Source: Suillus spraguei (taxonomy: Eukaryota > Basidiomycota > Agaricomycetes > Boletales > Suillaceae). From it: a DNA stretch of 64,000 nt. A program made the position numbers and the translations under genes. Below, in pieces: positions 11,380 through 23,299 of this stretch. The notes beneath the pieces are model-generated. The model was not told the DNA's origin. It made no database searches and worked only from the letters and a program-made list of their open reading frames with translations. Where the stretch lies: NCBI GenBank assembly GCA_016800925.1, contig JABCPU010000225.1:46937-110936 (forward strand), written 5' to 3'. Each line of letters opens with the position of its first letter. The stretch's first letter is position 1.

Positions 11380-12390
11380 GGGTCCATCGCTTTCATAGTT
11401 ATAGTGATTAGGTTAGCTGTCCGTCTCTCGAAGCAGAATCTTTGATTGATCACAGATGTTACAATATAGTGCTGTATGCCTGCTGACCGGTCTGCGATGA
11501 CGAAGCATGAGCTTCATTGTTACTGCTTTTTGATGTAACGGTCAAAGAACAACAGTCTGGATAGTACTTCAATAAGTCATGACTGCCAAAGTTCATCATC
11601 ACGTGACAAGCCTTGAAACTCGGGTACCTCGTCGAAGTTCGAGGCTTACCGGTAGTTTCATCTGTTGGATTATCAAGCTCAACTCTTATCTGGAATGATG
11701 GCGCGATATTACCGGGCGTCGGCAGCATAGTTTTACCGTTGGCATGCATATATAAGTAGAGATTTTACGGTACGACTCGCGAGTACACCATGCGTTTGTT
11801 CAGCGGGTTCACTGTAACACCTGAGATGGTATTACTTCGCAGAACGTGTCCGAGACTTGCGTGCAACTCAACATCATCGCACTCAGACAGACAGAAGGCC
11901 TTCGTGAGTGCCGCATCTTTCGGAATGTCGCACACTTGTCTTGCTAACTCTCTGTAATGCTGTGGCACTCAAGCTGTTAAAGGGATAGTCGAACGCTCAT
12001 CAAATTCTCACACTAGTGACTCACAGATGACGTGATTTCATTCAATTTGTATTTTGAGCCCAGCGCCTCTTGAAGGGATGGGCTTTAGATTTTGGCTAAG
12101 CTGATCACATCCTCAGGTTGCACCAGGCACTGAGAGGCTCGTAAAGCGGTATGGTAGCGGTTTCCCCTGGCCTGCGAAAGCTCTCGTCAGGGTTGCTACC
12201 TCAACTGTAGGGTGAGCAAAGGCCACCCATGCAGGTGCGGAATATATTTATCACCGACATGATATCTTGTGCCAAGAGCCTTTGGTCCCCATGTATGGAA
12301 TACAGCCGGATCAAGACCGGGACTTTTCGAAGTTGAATAGCCAAACTAATCATAAGGCTTATAACAATAGCCAAACTAATCATAGGCTAT
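11380..12390. repeat. 5' flanking block of the array, copy 1
   Basis: This roughly 1-kb block recurs at about 20577-21412 and 37185-38090, each time just upstream of a plus-strand DUF6533 gene. Shared words include caaagaacaacagtctggat (first two copies), ggcactgagagg and gcaaatgc or gcaaaggc before the TATA region. Its left end carries the promoter side of a minus-strand family member, so the block looks like the spacer of an ancestral divergent gene pair. No coding sequence recognised. Confidence 0.7.
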
Positions 12391-12393
12391 AAC

Positions 12394-12401
12394 TATAAAA
12401 G
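12394..12401 (+). promoter_or_regulatory. TATA box of DUF6533 copy 1
   Basis: The octamer tataaaag lies 54 bp before the start codon. The same box precedes most copies at a similar distance. Confidence 0.6.
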
Positions 12402-12454
12402 TGAAACGATGGAAGGTAGTAAGTTTGCGAGTACTCCACACACCCCATCCCGAT

Positions 12455-14151
12455 ATGACTGAGTTCTCAGATGACCCCGCTAATTGGCCGTACATCAGTT
12501 ATATTTTATTTGGCAACTATTTTCTAGGTTCGTAGAGAGAGTGATTACGATTCTCATGATGATGATGACTCAATACATTGCTTCGCAGTCGCAAGCTCTA
12601 CTATGCTGGTATATGATTGGGGTAAGTGAGATAACACGTTCCGAGAGATCACTGATATGTATACAGTATTCAAGCTTTAACATTCGGACAAGAGGTAAGT
12701 TGTTATCACAACCTACTACCTCACCGTGACTCAGAGTGCTTTAACAGTTCGATTTAATCTTGGTGAGCAAAGTCCTATCAGATCAAAATAGGATGACGCA
12801 ATTGACTCGGTGCAGAGCCAACGATGGTCTTCCATGACTGTTCTTTATATCTGTGTATGTCATTTCTCTGAGCGCAATTGGTATCCTGTACTGACTTCAA
12901 TACATGCTAGGTGCGCTGCATTGGGATACTATTTGCTGCGTACGTTTTCTATCTACGTAATACTACAATGTGTTAATAAGTTATATCTCGCAATCAGCAT
13001 CAACATCCTATGTATGTATCATCAAATGTGTTTGCTCCTTCTGACTGGCGGCATACAGCAATTCTTCCTACCACAATTAGCGATACAGTGGGTATTCTGT
13101 ATTGATGCCTGCCATTCCAATTGAAGTACTGACCACGCTTCTATACAGGAGTGAGTGATACTTCCGTGCTGACTCATGTCTTACGAATTGACTTCAACAG
13201 CTGTGGGTTCATTTGAAGCATTTATTCCATCATTATCTGACTGAGTTTTAGGCCTTATCATTTGGTACGTACTGACATGGGCCCCTGTCATCGTAAATGC
13301 TATGCTAGGTGGTGAGCTCACTCGTGGCTTCCTTACTAATATTAACTTGACTGAAATATCATTCAAAGTTGTCATGATTGCCCGAATAAATGCCATGTAT
13401 GAAGGATCCAAGAAGTTGCTCATCTTTCTTGTTCTGATCTTGCTGGCTTGCACGATCGTCTCCGGAGTTACGGTGGTTATTGAAAACTTGAATATCTCAG
13501 GGCGTAAGTTTTAATTATCAATAAAAGTCTAGAGCACAAGAGACTTATAGACATTTACCAGAGGAGGCCGTCCTTTCTGGCCTTAATATCTGCATCATGT
13601 ACCACGAGACGAGCCTGATTTACGAGAATCTGATACCCACCTTTGTGTGGGAGATCCTCGCCTTGTTTCTTACAATCTGGATTGTTGTAAAGCACTTCTG
13701 CGAACTGCGACAATCGCGGACAGGACCGTCCATTGGGAACTGCCTCAAGATGTTAATAGAGAGCCACACGTTTTATTTTCTGGCGTAAGTTCAATAATTT
13801 AGAAGATATTATCTTGTTTTGCTGACGTCCCGCATGTGCTAGCTTTGCTACTGTGGCTTCCTTGAGACTTGGCTCACTGTCTAATTTCACGGTGCGCCGA
13901 CGTGTGACGGCATCTGTAGTTGACTACTTATCATTTCTATGCAGAACACAACGTCCGTTGGGAGTGCTTTTTACTCTGGCATTTGGTCAATTGCCGAGGT
14001 ATTGCAGATGTTTGTACTGGGACCGCGTCTGATCCTCAGCATTCGTGAATATCATGCTGAGCTCGTGGCCAAGTCCGACGGAGGAACATGGATGGTGTCC
14101 ATCAGTGCTTTCCAGGTTGATGAAGATGCGTGGACCGGCGGAGATGTGTAG
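12455..14151 (+). CDS. DUF6533 domain multi-pass membrane protein, copy 1
   Basis: Same 15-exon plan as the copy at 38154. Early exons: 12455-12527, 12589-12621, 12675-12694, 12748-12762, 12816-12854, 12911-12939, then a 14-nt exon, then the 2-nt exons GA at 13149-13150 and CT at 13201-13202, and the last exon ending at 14151. The N-terminal domain reads ASSTMLVYDWALTFGQEFDL, the DUF6533 pattern; IARINAMYEGSKKLL marks the start of a central helix and VLQMFVLGPRLILSIR the C-terminus. No frameshift was found under the micro-exon model; if the 2-nt exons are denied, the region 13149-13200 contains stops. Function of the family is not known; several helices point to a membrane location. Confidence 0.8.
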
Positions 14152-14289
14152 TACATGAATAATCCAAATAATGAGACACGGTACTGTGCGGGGAGCATGT
14201 GTTCAGGTACCACTGCAGGGGTATATTAATACATCACTTAATCTATGTAGAGTAGTAGTCAAAATGTAATACACTAATTACCTCCTTAC

Positions 14290-15290
14290 ATGCATAGCGT
14301 TCTTACAGCAATCAGTGGCTGAAAGTGGTGCCTTCAACGTCGTCCGGTGCTCTCAAGGTTCTCACGATTATTTCGTGGCTTTCTGTTGTGATGCCGCTAA
14401 TGAGTTCGACAGGGATTGATGGATCATCAGAGATGAGTGAGTGGTAGTACAAATAGAATTCCTGACGACCAGTCGAGCGTTCTGTCTGGACTCTGCAACA
14501 AATGTCTAAACCGTGGGAAATATTATATCATCCTCGCTTTAGTTTGAACTTTGAAGACGACCTTACATCTGTATGTTTTTCGGCTCCCTCTCGAGCACTT
14601 TCTTACCTTCTTGTGATTTAGTTCTTTCAAGGTGACCTTCTCTTTGTATCATCCGCGATATTTGCCACTCCTGAAACATCTTGTGCTTGGCTCCTCAAGT
14701 GTCTCGTGTCCCATCATCGCCCCTGCTCAGCGTGCAGACTCCCGCTCACAGGTTGTGTGCCATTGTAATCACCTTGGGCGACGTGTCTGTCTCACTCTTG
14801 CTGGTTCGTTTTGAGAGCGCTGGTTATTGTCACCGTTTTGTCATTCGTCAACCTCTGTCGGAAGGTATTCCTTTTTTACCCTCCTTTGAGCAGTATCCCC
14901 TTTGGTTCCTTTAAAGTCAAGACATGACCAGATTTCATTTGGATACTGTATTTGCTTCTACTTTGTCTCTGACTATCTCACTGTTGTCCGTTGCCACAAG
15001 ACTAACTACGTCGTTACCATTTGCCTCATCGTTGGCGAAGTCTGTCCGATGTTAGTGCATTCGCATCTGTGCAACTTCCAGCTGACTGCGAGCGTCACTT
15101 TCCGCCATCTCTGTCTTCTTTGAAAATGTTTGTGGGTCTGAAGTAGTCGCAGTGCTTCGTCGTCCATGCACTCCTTTCTACGTTTATCACTCTGTTGGTG
15201 ATGGTGTGGCGCCTTGGACGGATCCTGCCTACCAAAATCTTGTACGCTGTTTACGCGATCTCGCAGTTGTCACCTGTATCTAGATATCAC
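14290..15290. repeat. 3' flanking block of the array, copy 1
   Basis: The block recurs after copy 3 (23300-24500); its first 230 bp also follow copies 4 and 5 (about 35780-36010 and 40020-40260). Plus-strand open frames in the two long copies resemble each other (both contain FATPE or equivalents, CWLL-like and LTG stretches with clustered cysteines) but are broken by stops in different places. I recognise no protein; it may be a decayed gene carried along with the duplication. Confidence 0.55.
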
Positions 15291-15520
15291 CGTTGTCCCA
15301 TCGACCTGTGCTACATAGCTATAGCCATGAATGCATGCGGAGTTACTCTAGTAGGGCTTCTCATGTGACTCGCACTGCAGCCCCAGAAAATCTAAAAAGG
15401 TATTCCAAATTTGTCCATTTTTACGCCTTTGTCACGCGTGTTGAAAGAGGTTGCTTTCGCTGCAGTGTTGGATGGGGCCCTTCTTACGTGATTCCATTTA
15501 ATTCGGAAACCAATCATAGC

Positions 15521-15528
15521 TATAAAAG
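15521..15528 (+). promoter_or_regulatory. TATA box of DUF6533 copy 2
   Basis: tataaaag, 46 bp before the start codon, preceded by caatcatagc as in the other plus-strand copies. Confidence 0.6.
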
Positions 15529-15573
15529 TAAAGCGATGGAAGGCGGCACCAACTCCATATGCCCCATCCCGAT

Positions 15574-17289
15574 ATGACCAAAGTCTCAGACGATCCCGTT
15601 AATTGGCCGTACATCAGCTATACTTTGGTTATCAACTATTTTATAGGTTCGTAGAGAGCAACTGCGATGCTCATCATGATTATGGTGACTCATATCAATA
15701 CTCTTGACAATTGCTTCGCAGCCGCAAGCTCTACTGTGGTGCTATACGATTGGGGTGAGCAAGATGATACGTTTCGAGGGATCATTGATATGTATACAGG
15801 ATTCAAGCATTAACATTCGGACAAGAGGTAAGTTGTTACCATCATGATGATCTGCGTATCTCACTAAGAGTGCTTTAACAGTTCGAACTGATCTTCGTGA
15901 GCAAAGTCCTATATCCGATAAGAACCAAACAGGATGATACAGCTGACTTGGGGCAGAGTCAACGGTGGTCTTTCATGACCGTTCTGTATATTTGTGTACG
16001 TTGTTGCTCCGAGTGCAATTGTCATCCTGAGCTGACTTCAATACATGCTAGGTGCGCTGCATTGGGATACTATTTTCTGCGTACGTTTTCTATCTACGCA
16101 ATATTGCAATGCACTAATAAGCAATCAGCATCAACATCCTATGTATGTATCCTCAAATACATTCGCTCCTTCTGACTGGCGGCATACAGCGATTCTGCCT
16201 GTCTTAATTACCGATGCAGTGAGTATTCCGTATTGATGCCTGTCATTCCCATTAAACTACTGATTACGCTTCTATATAGGAGTGAGTGACATTCTCTGTT
16301 GACTTGTGTCCGAAAATGACTTCGACAGCTGTGCGTTCATTTGAAGTATTTATCACATCATCAACTGACTGGGTTTTCAGGCCTCATAATTTGGTATGTA
16401 GGGACATGGGCCCCTGTCATCGTAAATGCCATGCTGGGCGGTGAGCTCACCCGCGGCTAACTGATATTAACCTGACTGAAATATTATTCAAAGTCGCCAT
16501 GATTGCTCGGTTAAATGCCATGTATCAAGGATCCAAAAGGTTGCTCATATTTCTCGTTATAACCTTGCTAGCTTGTACGATCATCTCCGGAGTTACGGTG
16601 GTCATTGAAAACTCGAGTATTTCAGCCCGTAAGTTTTGATTATTGATGACAGCCTTGAGCATAAGAGACTTATAAATGTTCACCAGAGGAGGCCGTGCTT
16701 TCCGGCTTTTATACCTGCATTACCTACAGCGAGACAAATCTGAATCTGATTTACGAGAGTCTGATACCAACCTCTGTATGGGAGATCCTCGCCTTGTTTC
16801 TTACGATCTGGATTGTCGTAAAGCACTTCTGTGAACTGCGACAATCGCCGACAGGATCGTCCATTGGGAACTGTCTCAAGATGTTAATAGAGAGTCACAC
16901 ATTTTATTTTCTAGCGTGAGTTCAGTGATTTGGATATTATTATCTTGTTTTACTGACGTCCCGCATGCGGTAGCTTTGCTATCGTGGCTTCCTTGAGACT
17001 TGGCTCACTGTCTAATGTTACGGTGTGCCGACATGTGACTGGCATATGTAGCTGACCACTGATAATTTCTACGCAGAACACGACATCCGTTGGGAGTGCT
17101 GTTTACTCTGGCATTTGGTCAATTGCCGAGGTATTGCAAATGTTTGTGCTGGGACCGCGTCTGATCCTCAGCATTCGTGAGTATCACGCTAAGCTCGTGG
17201 CCAGGGCCGACGGGGAAACATGGATGATGTCCATCAGTGCTTTGCAGATTGGTGAAGATGCGTTGACTGGCAGAGATGTGGATGTGTAG
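15574..17289 (+). CDS. DUF6533 domain multi-pass membrane protein, copy 2
   Basis: Begins MTKVSDDPVNWPYISYTL. All fifteen exons of the family model can be followed, including micro-exons GA at 16280-16281 and CT at 16329-16330. The exon after them reads LIIWYVGTWAPVIVNAMLG, then IARLNAMYQGSKRLL. The long exon near 16690 has two extra codons (repeat of NL) like copy 4. Relative to other copies, 4 nt are missing between the two micro-exons and 4 nt in the following intron; both fall in introns under the model, so the frame stays open to the stop at 17289. It is the closest relative of copy 4. Confidence 0.78.
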
Positions 17290-17960
17290 TACATGAACAA
17301 TCCAAATGATGAGACACAGTACTGTGTGAGGGGCATGTGTTCAGGCTCCACTGCAGGGATATCAATACATTACTTAACCTACAGTGGTAGTGAAAATATA
17401 ATTTCATTGTAAGCATAACGTTCTTACAGCAACTGACCTTGAATCAGCGAAGTCCAAGTCAGAACGTCCGGGAGAGCGTCGCGAGGCAGACTACGTTCTT
17501 AGCACCCGCTGCAGTCACCCGTCCCCCAAGATATTCGAACCTGCGAAAGTTCTCGTCAGGGGGCCACCCCAACCGCGCCGACCTTCTCGTTCTGTTTAGG
17601 ATAACACTAGTATCAACCTTGTAGGGAGACTGTCGGACGCTTCGAGAAACTCGGCTCATCAGAGAGATGATCCAACCTAGACCGCTGGAGGGCCATATTA
17701 TATATTATGAAGTAGCTAGTAGCTGGTATATCGCACACTTTGAGGTTGTGTATCGCACAATTCATTAAAGTTCCTTTTGGAGCGTCATAGGCGCGCACGC
17801 CGGTACTCGACCTTCGAACGGATCCCTTGCTCACGGTCAATTGTACATGGCTCTGTCGAGAGTGAGAACGCGCGAAGAGACACATCATGTCTATTTGGAG
17901 AGACAAAAGAGACATAGGAGAGGGCAAACATTGTATTTCCTGAATTGCTCTTATAAGGAG
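17290..17960. other. Spacer without a recognised gene
   Basis: 3' flank of copy 2 followed by unrelated sequence. Overlapping open frames on both strands (17439-17659) look like chance. Confidence 0.4.
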
Positions 17961-17967
17961 CATGGGG

Positions 17968-18231
17968 TCTGCAACCAGCCTCGTGCTGCCTGGGTCTGCA
18001 GCCAGCCTCGTTTTGTCATCATCTGCAGCCGGTCTCGTTATGGCTGAGTCTGCAGCAGGCCTCGTTCTGGCTGGGTCTGCAGCGGGCATCGTCCTGTCTG
18101 TATCTGCTGCCGGGCTCGTCCTGCCCGGGTCTGCTGCCGGTCTCTTCCTGCCTGTGTCTGCAGCCAGCCTCGTCCTCCCTCGATCTGCAGCCAGTCTCGT
18201 CCTACCTGAATCTGCAGCCAGGATTGTAAAT
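17968..18231. repeat. 27-bp minisatellite, about 9.7 units
   Basis: Nine complete units and a partial one, each starting tctgcagcc or a near variant (tctgctgcc, tctgcagca) and every one exactly 27 bp, so any reading frame is kept through the array. On the minus strand it encodes a 9-residue repeat of the type GRTRLAADP; on the plus strand SAAGLVLPG. It abuts the 3' end of the NACHT remnant. Units differ by substitutions only, which suggests either selection on a frame or recent amplification followed by point mutation. Confidence 0.85.
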
Positions 18232-18253
18232 CTGAAGTGCAATTTCCTCGGAG

Positions 18254-19630
18254 CTACAGCATACAGATGGCAGCTGATAGTGGCTCTAGTGGCTGAACAA
18301 GGAATAATAATGAATTTTTTAAGTTGTGAGTATCCTCAGGTTGCATAGCTTTGCCCAGTTCTGAGAGTGCATCCAAGAGAGCCGTGGTTATTAAAATCGC
18401 CTTGATCAAGTGGAGAGAAGAATATGAATATGTGAGTAGTGAGTGGGGTGATGCGATATCGTGTACTTGAGGGAGGCCGCAGTTTGATGGGTCGGAAACA
18501 TAGTCACGAATGGACGAGTGATATATATTCACAAGGAGACTACTGTCTGTGGGGATATCCATGACAGACCATAGCTGCACTAGCGTTCTCTCGGCGTCAT
18601 AGCCCTGACCAGGGCCAAGAAGTTTCGAGATCTGTAACAGCGGCAGAGGGTCTGCAAGCGCAGTGACAATGGACAAGTGCTGGTATGCCCGCCTGGGATC
18701 GGTACACGTAGAGAGGATACAATCGTATAACTTGTACACCTCCGTTCCTGCTAGCAGCTCGCTTGTAAGTTCGAGCATCAGCTGTAACCGATCCCAGGGA
18801 TCATCGTCGACAATGAACTTCATCATTGTAGACGCCACGATGAAACGTCTGCCAGCTCGGCTCGCCAGCTTTGCAAGGTCACCCCCCGATGGCTGCGGGA
18901 AATCGGGATGGCGCCATTGCAGCTCTCTGAATGAATGCTGCAAAAATATATAGATGTCATTGTCGACGTCAACACCGTCTAATGAGATTATGGTAGCAAC
19001 GCCCTCTCCAGAAGTTTTGACTGGTATCTCGCGTACCAGCAGGTGCACCTCTTCGTCCTGAAAGGCTTTACAAATATGCGATTCTGAGCGACTCGTGAGC
19101 AGAATGTGGGTCACGGGCAGATCAGACTCACGAAGAGCCCGTGCAAGGGAAAGGATGAGATTAATAATTTCAGGTTCAGATGTGTATGTGCATTCATCAA
19201 GGGCATCGATAACAAACGTCAAAGGCGGACATCCACACAATCTGAATTGAAGTTTCCGGAGGGGTTGGAGAAAAAGAGTCTCCATCTGGTCGCAGAGAGG
19301 TGTCAGGGTCTAGTAGAGCGGGATCGTTGCGGATGGCTTTGGTCACATCTTGCCGGATACTTGGAAAATTAGTGGGTAGACGAGCGTTGCAAAGAAATAT
19401 CCAGCTGTGCAACGTTTGGTGTGTTTGCGAGAGAAAAAGAATGTTCCCGCTAGCCGCTTTTCGACATTCGTCTCTTCGGTCACTTTGAGACCTCTCATCT
19501 TTTCAGCTACTATAAACGCAACTGCAGACTTTCCAACGTCAGCCGTGCCATGCAGCCAAATGAGTTGATTCTTATTTGTATCGTGAGCACCCCTGACAGC
19601 GACCTGGGACAGTCTCCCAAGTTTCTTCAA
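18254..19630 (-). pseudogene. NACHT-domain STAND ATPase (fungal NLR-like), frameshifted
   Basis: Reading the minus strand from 19630: LIWLHGTADVGKSAVAF is a P-loop (Walker A), then after a frame change near 19370 NFPSIRQDVTKAIRNDPALL, after another near 19280 the long frame 19285-18254 with Walker B LTFVIDALDEC and sensor-like ILLTSRSES. This order is that of NACHT ATPases of basidiomycete NLR-like proteins, which act in non-self recognition or programmed cell death in fungi. No N-terminal effector domain and no C-terminal WD40, ankyrin or TPR repeats were seen; the frame ends at 18254 next to the minisatellite. Two frameshifts make it a likely pseudogene, unless they are sequencing errors or missed introns. 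Confidence 0.75.
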
Positions 19631-20576
19631 GAGCTACCAAAGAGGTTAGAGAGCATGCGAGTGATAATAGATGGAAGTACTGACACTCATTGTCACTCAT
19701 TGATAAGGTTGTAATATGTGAGATGCAATGAACCTACTGAAAGTACTGGCTAGGTTCCAAGGTACTGTTAGAAATAATTTGGTGATAGTTGTCTGGAAGG
19801 ACGACGTACGAAAATTTGAATGGAAGCTTGTAAATTCTGACAAGACTCAGTCGTGGAATGACCCAGCTGTTGCGAGATGGAAATGGAATGGACGAATGGA
19901 TGTTTCAATCTATTCTGCTGTGGAAAGCTCGCTGCGTGGTTGTGGAACACAGTTGAAGGACAAGTAGGCACTGTCCGATCCTTGCAGGAGGACACGAGGC
20001 TGCCTTGCGACCATACAGCCAGACAGAACACTGCAGAACCACATCCATCTCGTGCAATGGAGAAAGCCGAAACACCAGCACTTTGTTTACCATAGCAAAA
20101 ACCTTAATCTCAGCCAATTTGGCGTTATATCTCTACAGCGAGGCTATACTGCTAGAATGTATCCAGATCGGATGATGATAGGAAATTTCGATTCTCGGAA
20201 CTTTCCAGGCCTTGGAGGGGTCACATACCAAAAATAGACACTTTCAGCCCCCTCTCTGGCGTTGTTCTTGACCGATCTGATCTGGGTGCTTGACTTCGTT
20301 CGTACTTATCTGTACTTGTCTGCACTCGCTTGGACTCGTCTGGACTCCTCGTCCATGCTCATTCGCACTTGCGCATTTGTGTTCATTTGTATGTGCTTGT
20401 TTATGCTCGTTCATTTATGCTCATTGTCCATGCTTGTTCACCATGTTTATTTTGAAAGCCCTGGCCCAGGCCCACAGTAAGGGCCTGGCCTGGGATTTGA
20501 CAACGCATGAGCCCTCTAAAGCCAGGCCCAAGCCAGGGCTTTCAGGCCAAACTAGGCCCGGCGCATCACTAATACT
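19631..20576. other. Spacer; 5' side of NACHT remnant and low-complexity sequence
   Basis: An acceptor-like tttggtag precedes the NACHT frame, so an upstream exon may exist, but no domain was found. 20280-20450 is a run of related cttgt/ctcgt words. 20455-20570 holds GC-rich words ggcctgg and ccaggccc in both orientations, capable of pairing, perhaps a small dispersed element. Confidence 0.4.
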
Positions 20577-21412
20577 AGAACCGTTAGCTGTCTCTCGAAG
20601 CAGAATCTTTGATTGATCGCAGCAAATATTACAATATAGTGCTGTACGCCTGCTGACGGGTCGACTGCGATGAAGCATGAGCTTCATTATCACTGCTTTT
20701 TGGCGTAACGGTCAAAGAACAACAGTCTGGATAGTACTTCCACTGTAAGTTACAAGCGCCAAGCCAAAGTCCTTCATCACGTGACAAGCCTTGGGTAAAC
20801 GAGGCTACCGGTAGTCTCATCGCACTCAGACAGACAGAATGCCTTTGTGAGTGCCGCATTTTTCAGAATGTCGCACGCTGTTAACTCTGTGCAATGCTGT
20901 GGCACTCAAGCTATTAAAGGGATAGTCGAACGCTCGTGCAGGTGGAGTTCTCACACTGGTGACTCACAGATGCCCCTTTTTACGTGATTTCATTCAATTT
21001 GGTTTTGAGCGTAGCGCTTCAAGGCATGCCTTAGACTTTGGCTGCTGAACTAGGCTGATCACATCCTGTACCAGGCACTGAGAGGCTCGTAAAGCGATAA
21101 GGTAGCGGTTTCCCCTGGTCTGCGAGAGCTCTCGTCAGGGTTACGGTACCTCAACCACTCCTACTTTGGAAGCTTTCTTTTAAGCCTGTTGGGTGGGAGT
21201 AAATGGCCCGTGCACGATCATATACCGGCCATAGCGTGGTGTAAGGTGAGCAAATGCCACACATGGAAAGGTCTGGCAGATGCGGAATATATCTATCGCC
21301 GACACGATATCTTAGCCCCCAAAAGCGAAAAAGGATATGGCAGGATCAAGGCCGGATCGCTGGTCTCAAACTTTTCAAATTTGATAAATCGGATAGCCAA
21401 ATTAATCATAGC
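20577..21412. repeat. 5' flanking block of the array, copy 2
   Basis: Second copy of the block at 11380-12390, slightly shorter through internal deletions, ending at the TATA region of DUF6533 copy 3. Confidence 0.7.
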
Positions 21413-21420
21413 TATAAAAT
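21413..21420 (+). promoter_or_regulatory. TATA box of DUF6533 copy 3
   Basis: tataaaat after agc, 53 bp before the start codon of a copy that is frameshifted. Confidence 0.5.
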
Positions 21421-21472
21421 GAGACGATGGAAGGCGGTATGTTTGCAAGTACTCCACACACCCCATCCCGAT

Positions 21473-23170
21473 ATGACTGAATTCTCAGATGACCCCGTTA
21501 ATTGGCCGTACATCAGTTATATTTTGTTTGGCAACTATTTTCTAGGTTCGTAGAGAGCAATTACGATGTTCATGATGATGATGACTCATCTGAATCGCAG
21601 CCGCAAGCTCTACTGTGGTGATATATGATTGGGGTGAGTGAGATAATACGCTCCGAGGGATCACTAATATGTATACAATATTCGAGCCTTAACATTCGGA
21701 CAAGAGGTAAGTTGTTACCATGACCTGCGTATCTCACCGTGACTCAGAGTGCTTTAACAGTTCGATCTGATCTTGGTGAGCAGAGTCCTATCAGATCCAA
21801 ATGAGATGATGAGTTGACTTGGGGCAGAGCCAACGGTGGTCTTTCATGACTATCTTTATATTGTGTACGTTATTGCTCCGAGCGCAATTGGCATCCTGTG
21901 CTAACTTCAACATATGCATATGGTAGGTACGCTGCATCGGAATACTATTTGCTGCGTACGTTTTCTATCTTCGCAATACTACAATGTTCTAATAAGTTAT
22001 ATCTCGCAATCAGCATCAACATCCTATGTATGTATCCTTAAATGCGTTTGTTCCTTCTGACTGGCGGCATGCAGCGATTCTTCGTGTTGTAATTACCGAT
22101 GCAGTGGGTATTCTGCATTGATACCTCCCATTCCAATTAAAGTATTGACTACGCTTCTATACAGGAGTGAGTAATACTTCTGTGCTGACTTGTGTCCTTG
22201 CGAAAATGACTTCAACAGCTGTGGGTTCATTTGAAGCATTTATTCCATCATTATCTGACTGAGTTTTAGGTCTTATCATTTGGTATGTACTGACATGGGC
22301 CCCTGTCCTCGTAAATGCCATGCTGGGCGGTGAGCTCACCCGCGGCTTCCTTACTGATATTGACTTGACTGAAATATCATTCAAAGTCATCATGATTGCT
22401 CGGATAAACGCCATGTATGAAGGATCCAAGAAGTTGCTCATCTTTCTTGTTATAATCTTGCTGGCTTGCACTATCGTCTCCGGAGTCACGGTGATTATTG
22501 AAAACTTGAATATCTCAGGGCGTAAGTTTTGATCATCGATGAAAGCCTAGAGCATAAGAGACTAATAGACATTTACCAGAGGAGGCCGTCCTTTCCGGCT
22601 TTAATACCTGCATCATATTCAACCAGACAAATCTGATTTACGAGAATCTGATACCCACCTTTGTGTGGGAGATCCTCGCCTTGTTTCTTATGATCTGGAT
22701 TGTTATAAAGCGCTTTGTGAACTGCGACAATCATCAACAGGATCATCCTTTGGGAACTGTCTCAAGATGTTAATAGAGAGTCATACATTCTATTTTCTGG
22801 CGTGAGTTCAGTGATTTGGATGTCATTATCTTGTTTTTCTGACGTCCCGCGTGTGCTAGCTTTGCTGCTGTGGCTTCCTTGAGACTTGGCTCACTGTCTA
22901 ATGTTACGGTGCGCCGACATGTGACTGGCATCTGTAGCTGACTACTCATTTTTTTCTATGCAGAACACAACGTCCGTTGGGAGTGCTGTTTACTCTGGCA
23001 CTTGGGCAATTGCCGAGGTATTGCAGATGTTTGTGCTGGGACCGCGTCTGATCCTCAGCATTCGTAAATATTACGCTGAGCTCGTGGCCAAGTCTGACGG
23101 AGGAACATGTACGATGTCCATCAGTGCTTTCCAGGTTGGTGAAGATGCGTGGACCGGCGGAGATGTGTAG
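21473..23170 (+). pseudogene. DUF6533 family copy 3, two frameshifts
   Basis: Starts MTEFSDDPVNWPYISY and follows the family exon plan, with micro-exons GA at 22165-22166 and CT at 22219-22220. Two defects: a net 2-nt loss in the fifth exon (about 21848-21866, where other copies read MTVLYIC) and a 1-nt loss in the long thirteenth exon at about 22710 (TTC reduced to TT before GTGAACTGCG), which leads to a stop near 22770. An ATG in frame upstream (21420) would extend the N-terminus. The rest, including VLQMFVLGPRLILSIR, is well kept, so inactivation is recent or the indels are sequence errors. Confidence 0.75.
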
Positions 23171-23299
23171 TACATGAACATTAATCCAAATGATGAGACA
23201 TGCTGTGTGGGGAGCATGTGTTCAGGTACCACTGCAGGGATATTGGTACATTACTTAACCTATGTACAGTAGTAGCGAAAACGTAAATATACTAATTAC

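Noticed and set aside
17962..18348. Open plus-strand frame with SAAGLVLPG repeats as a secreted or membrane protein
   Set aside because: It is the direct translation of a 27-bp minisatellite, which stays open on several frames because the unit is a multiple of three.
22260..22320. Frame breaks between micro-exons in copies 1, 2, 8 and 9 as pseudogene evidence
   Set aside because: The indels fall in segments that act as introns in the model, so they do not affect the protein.
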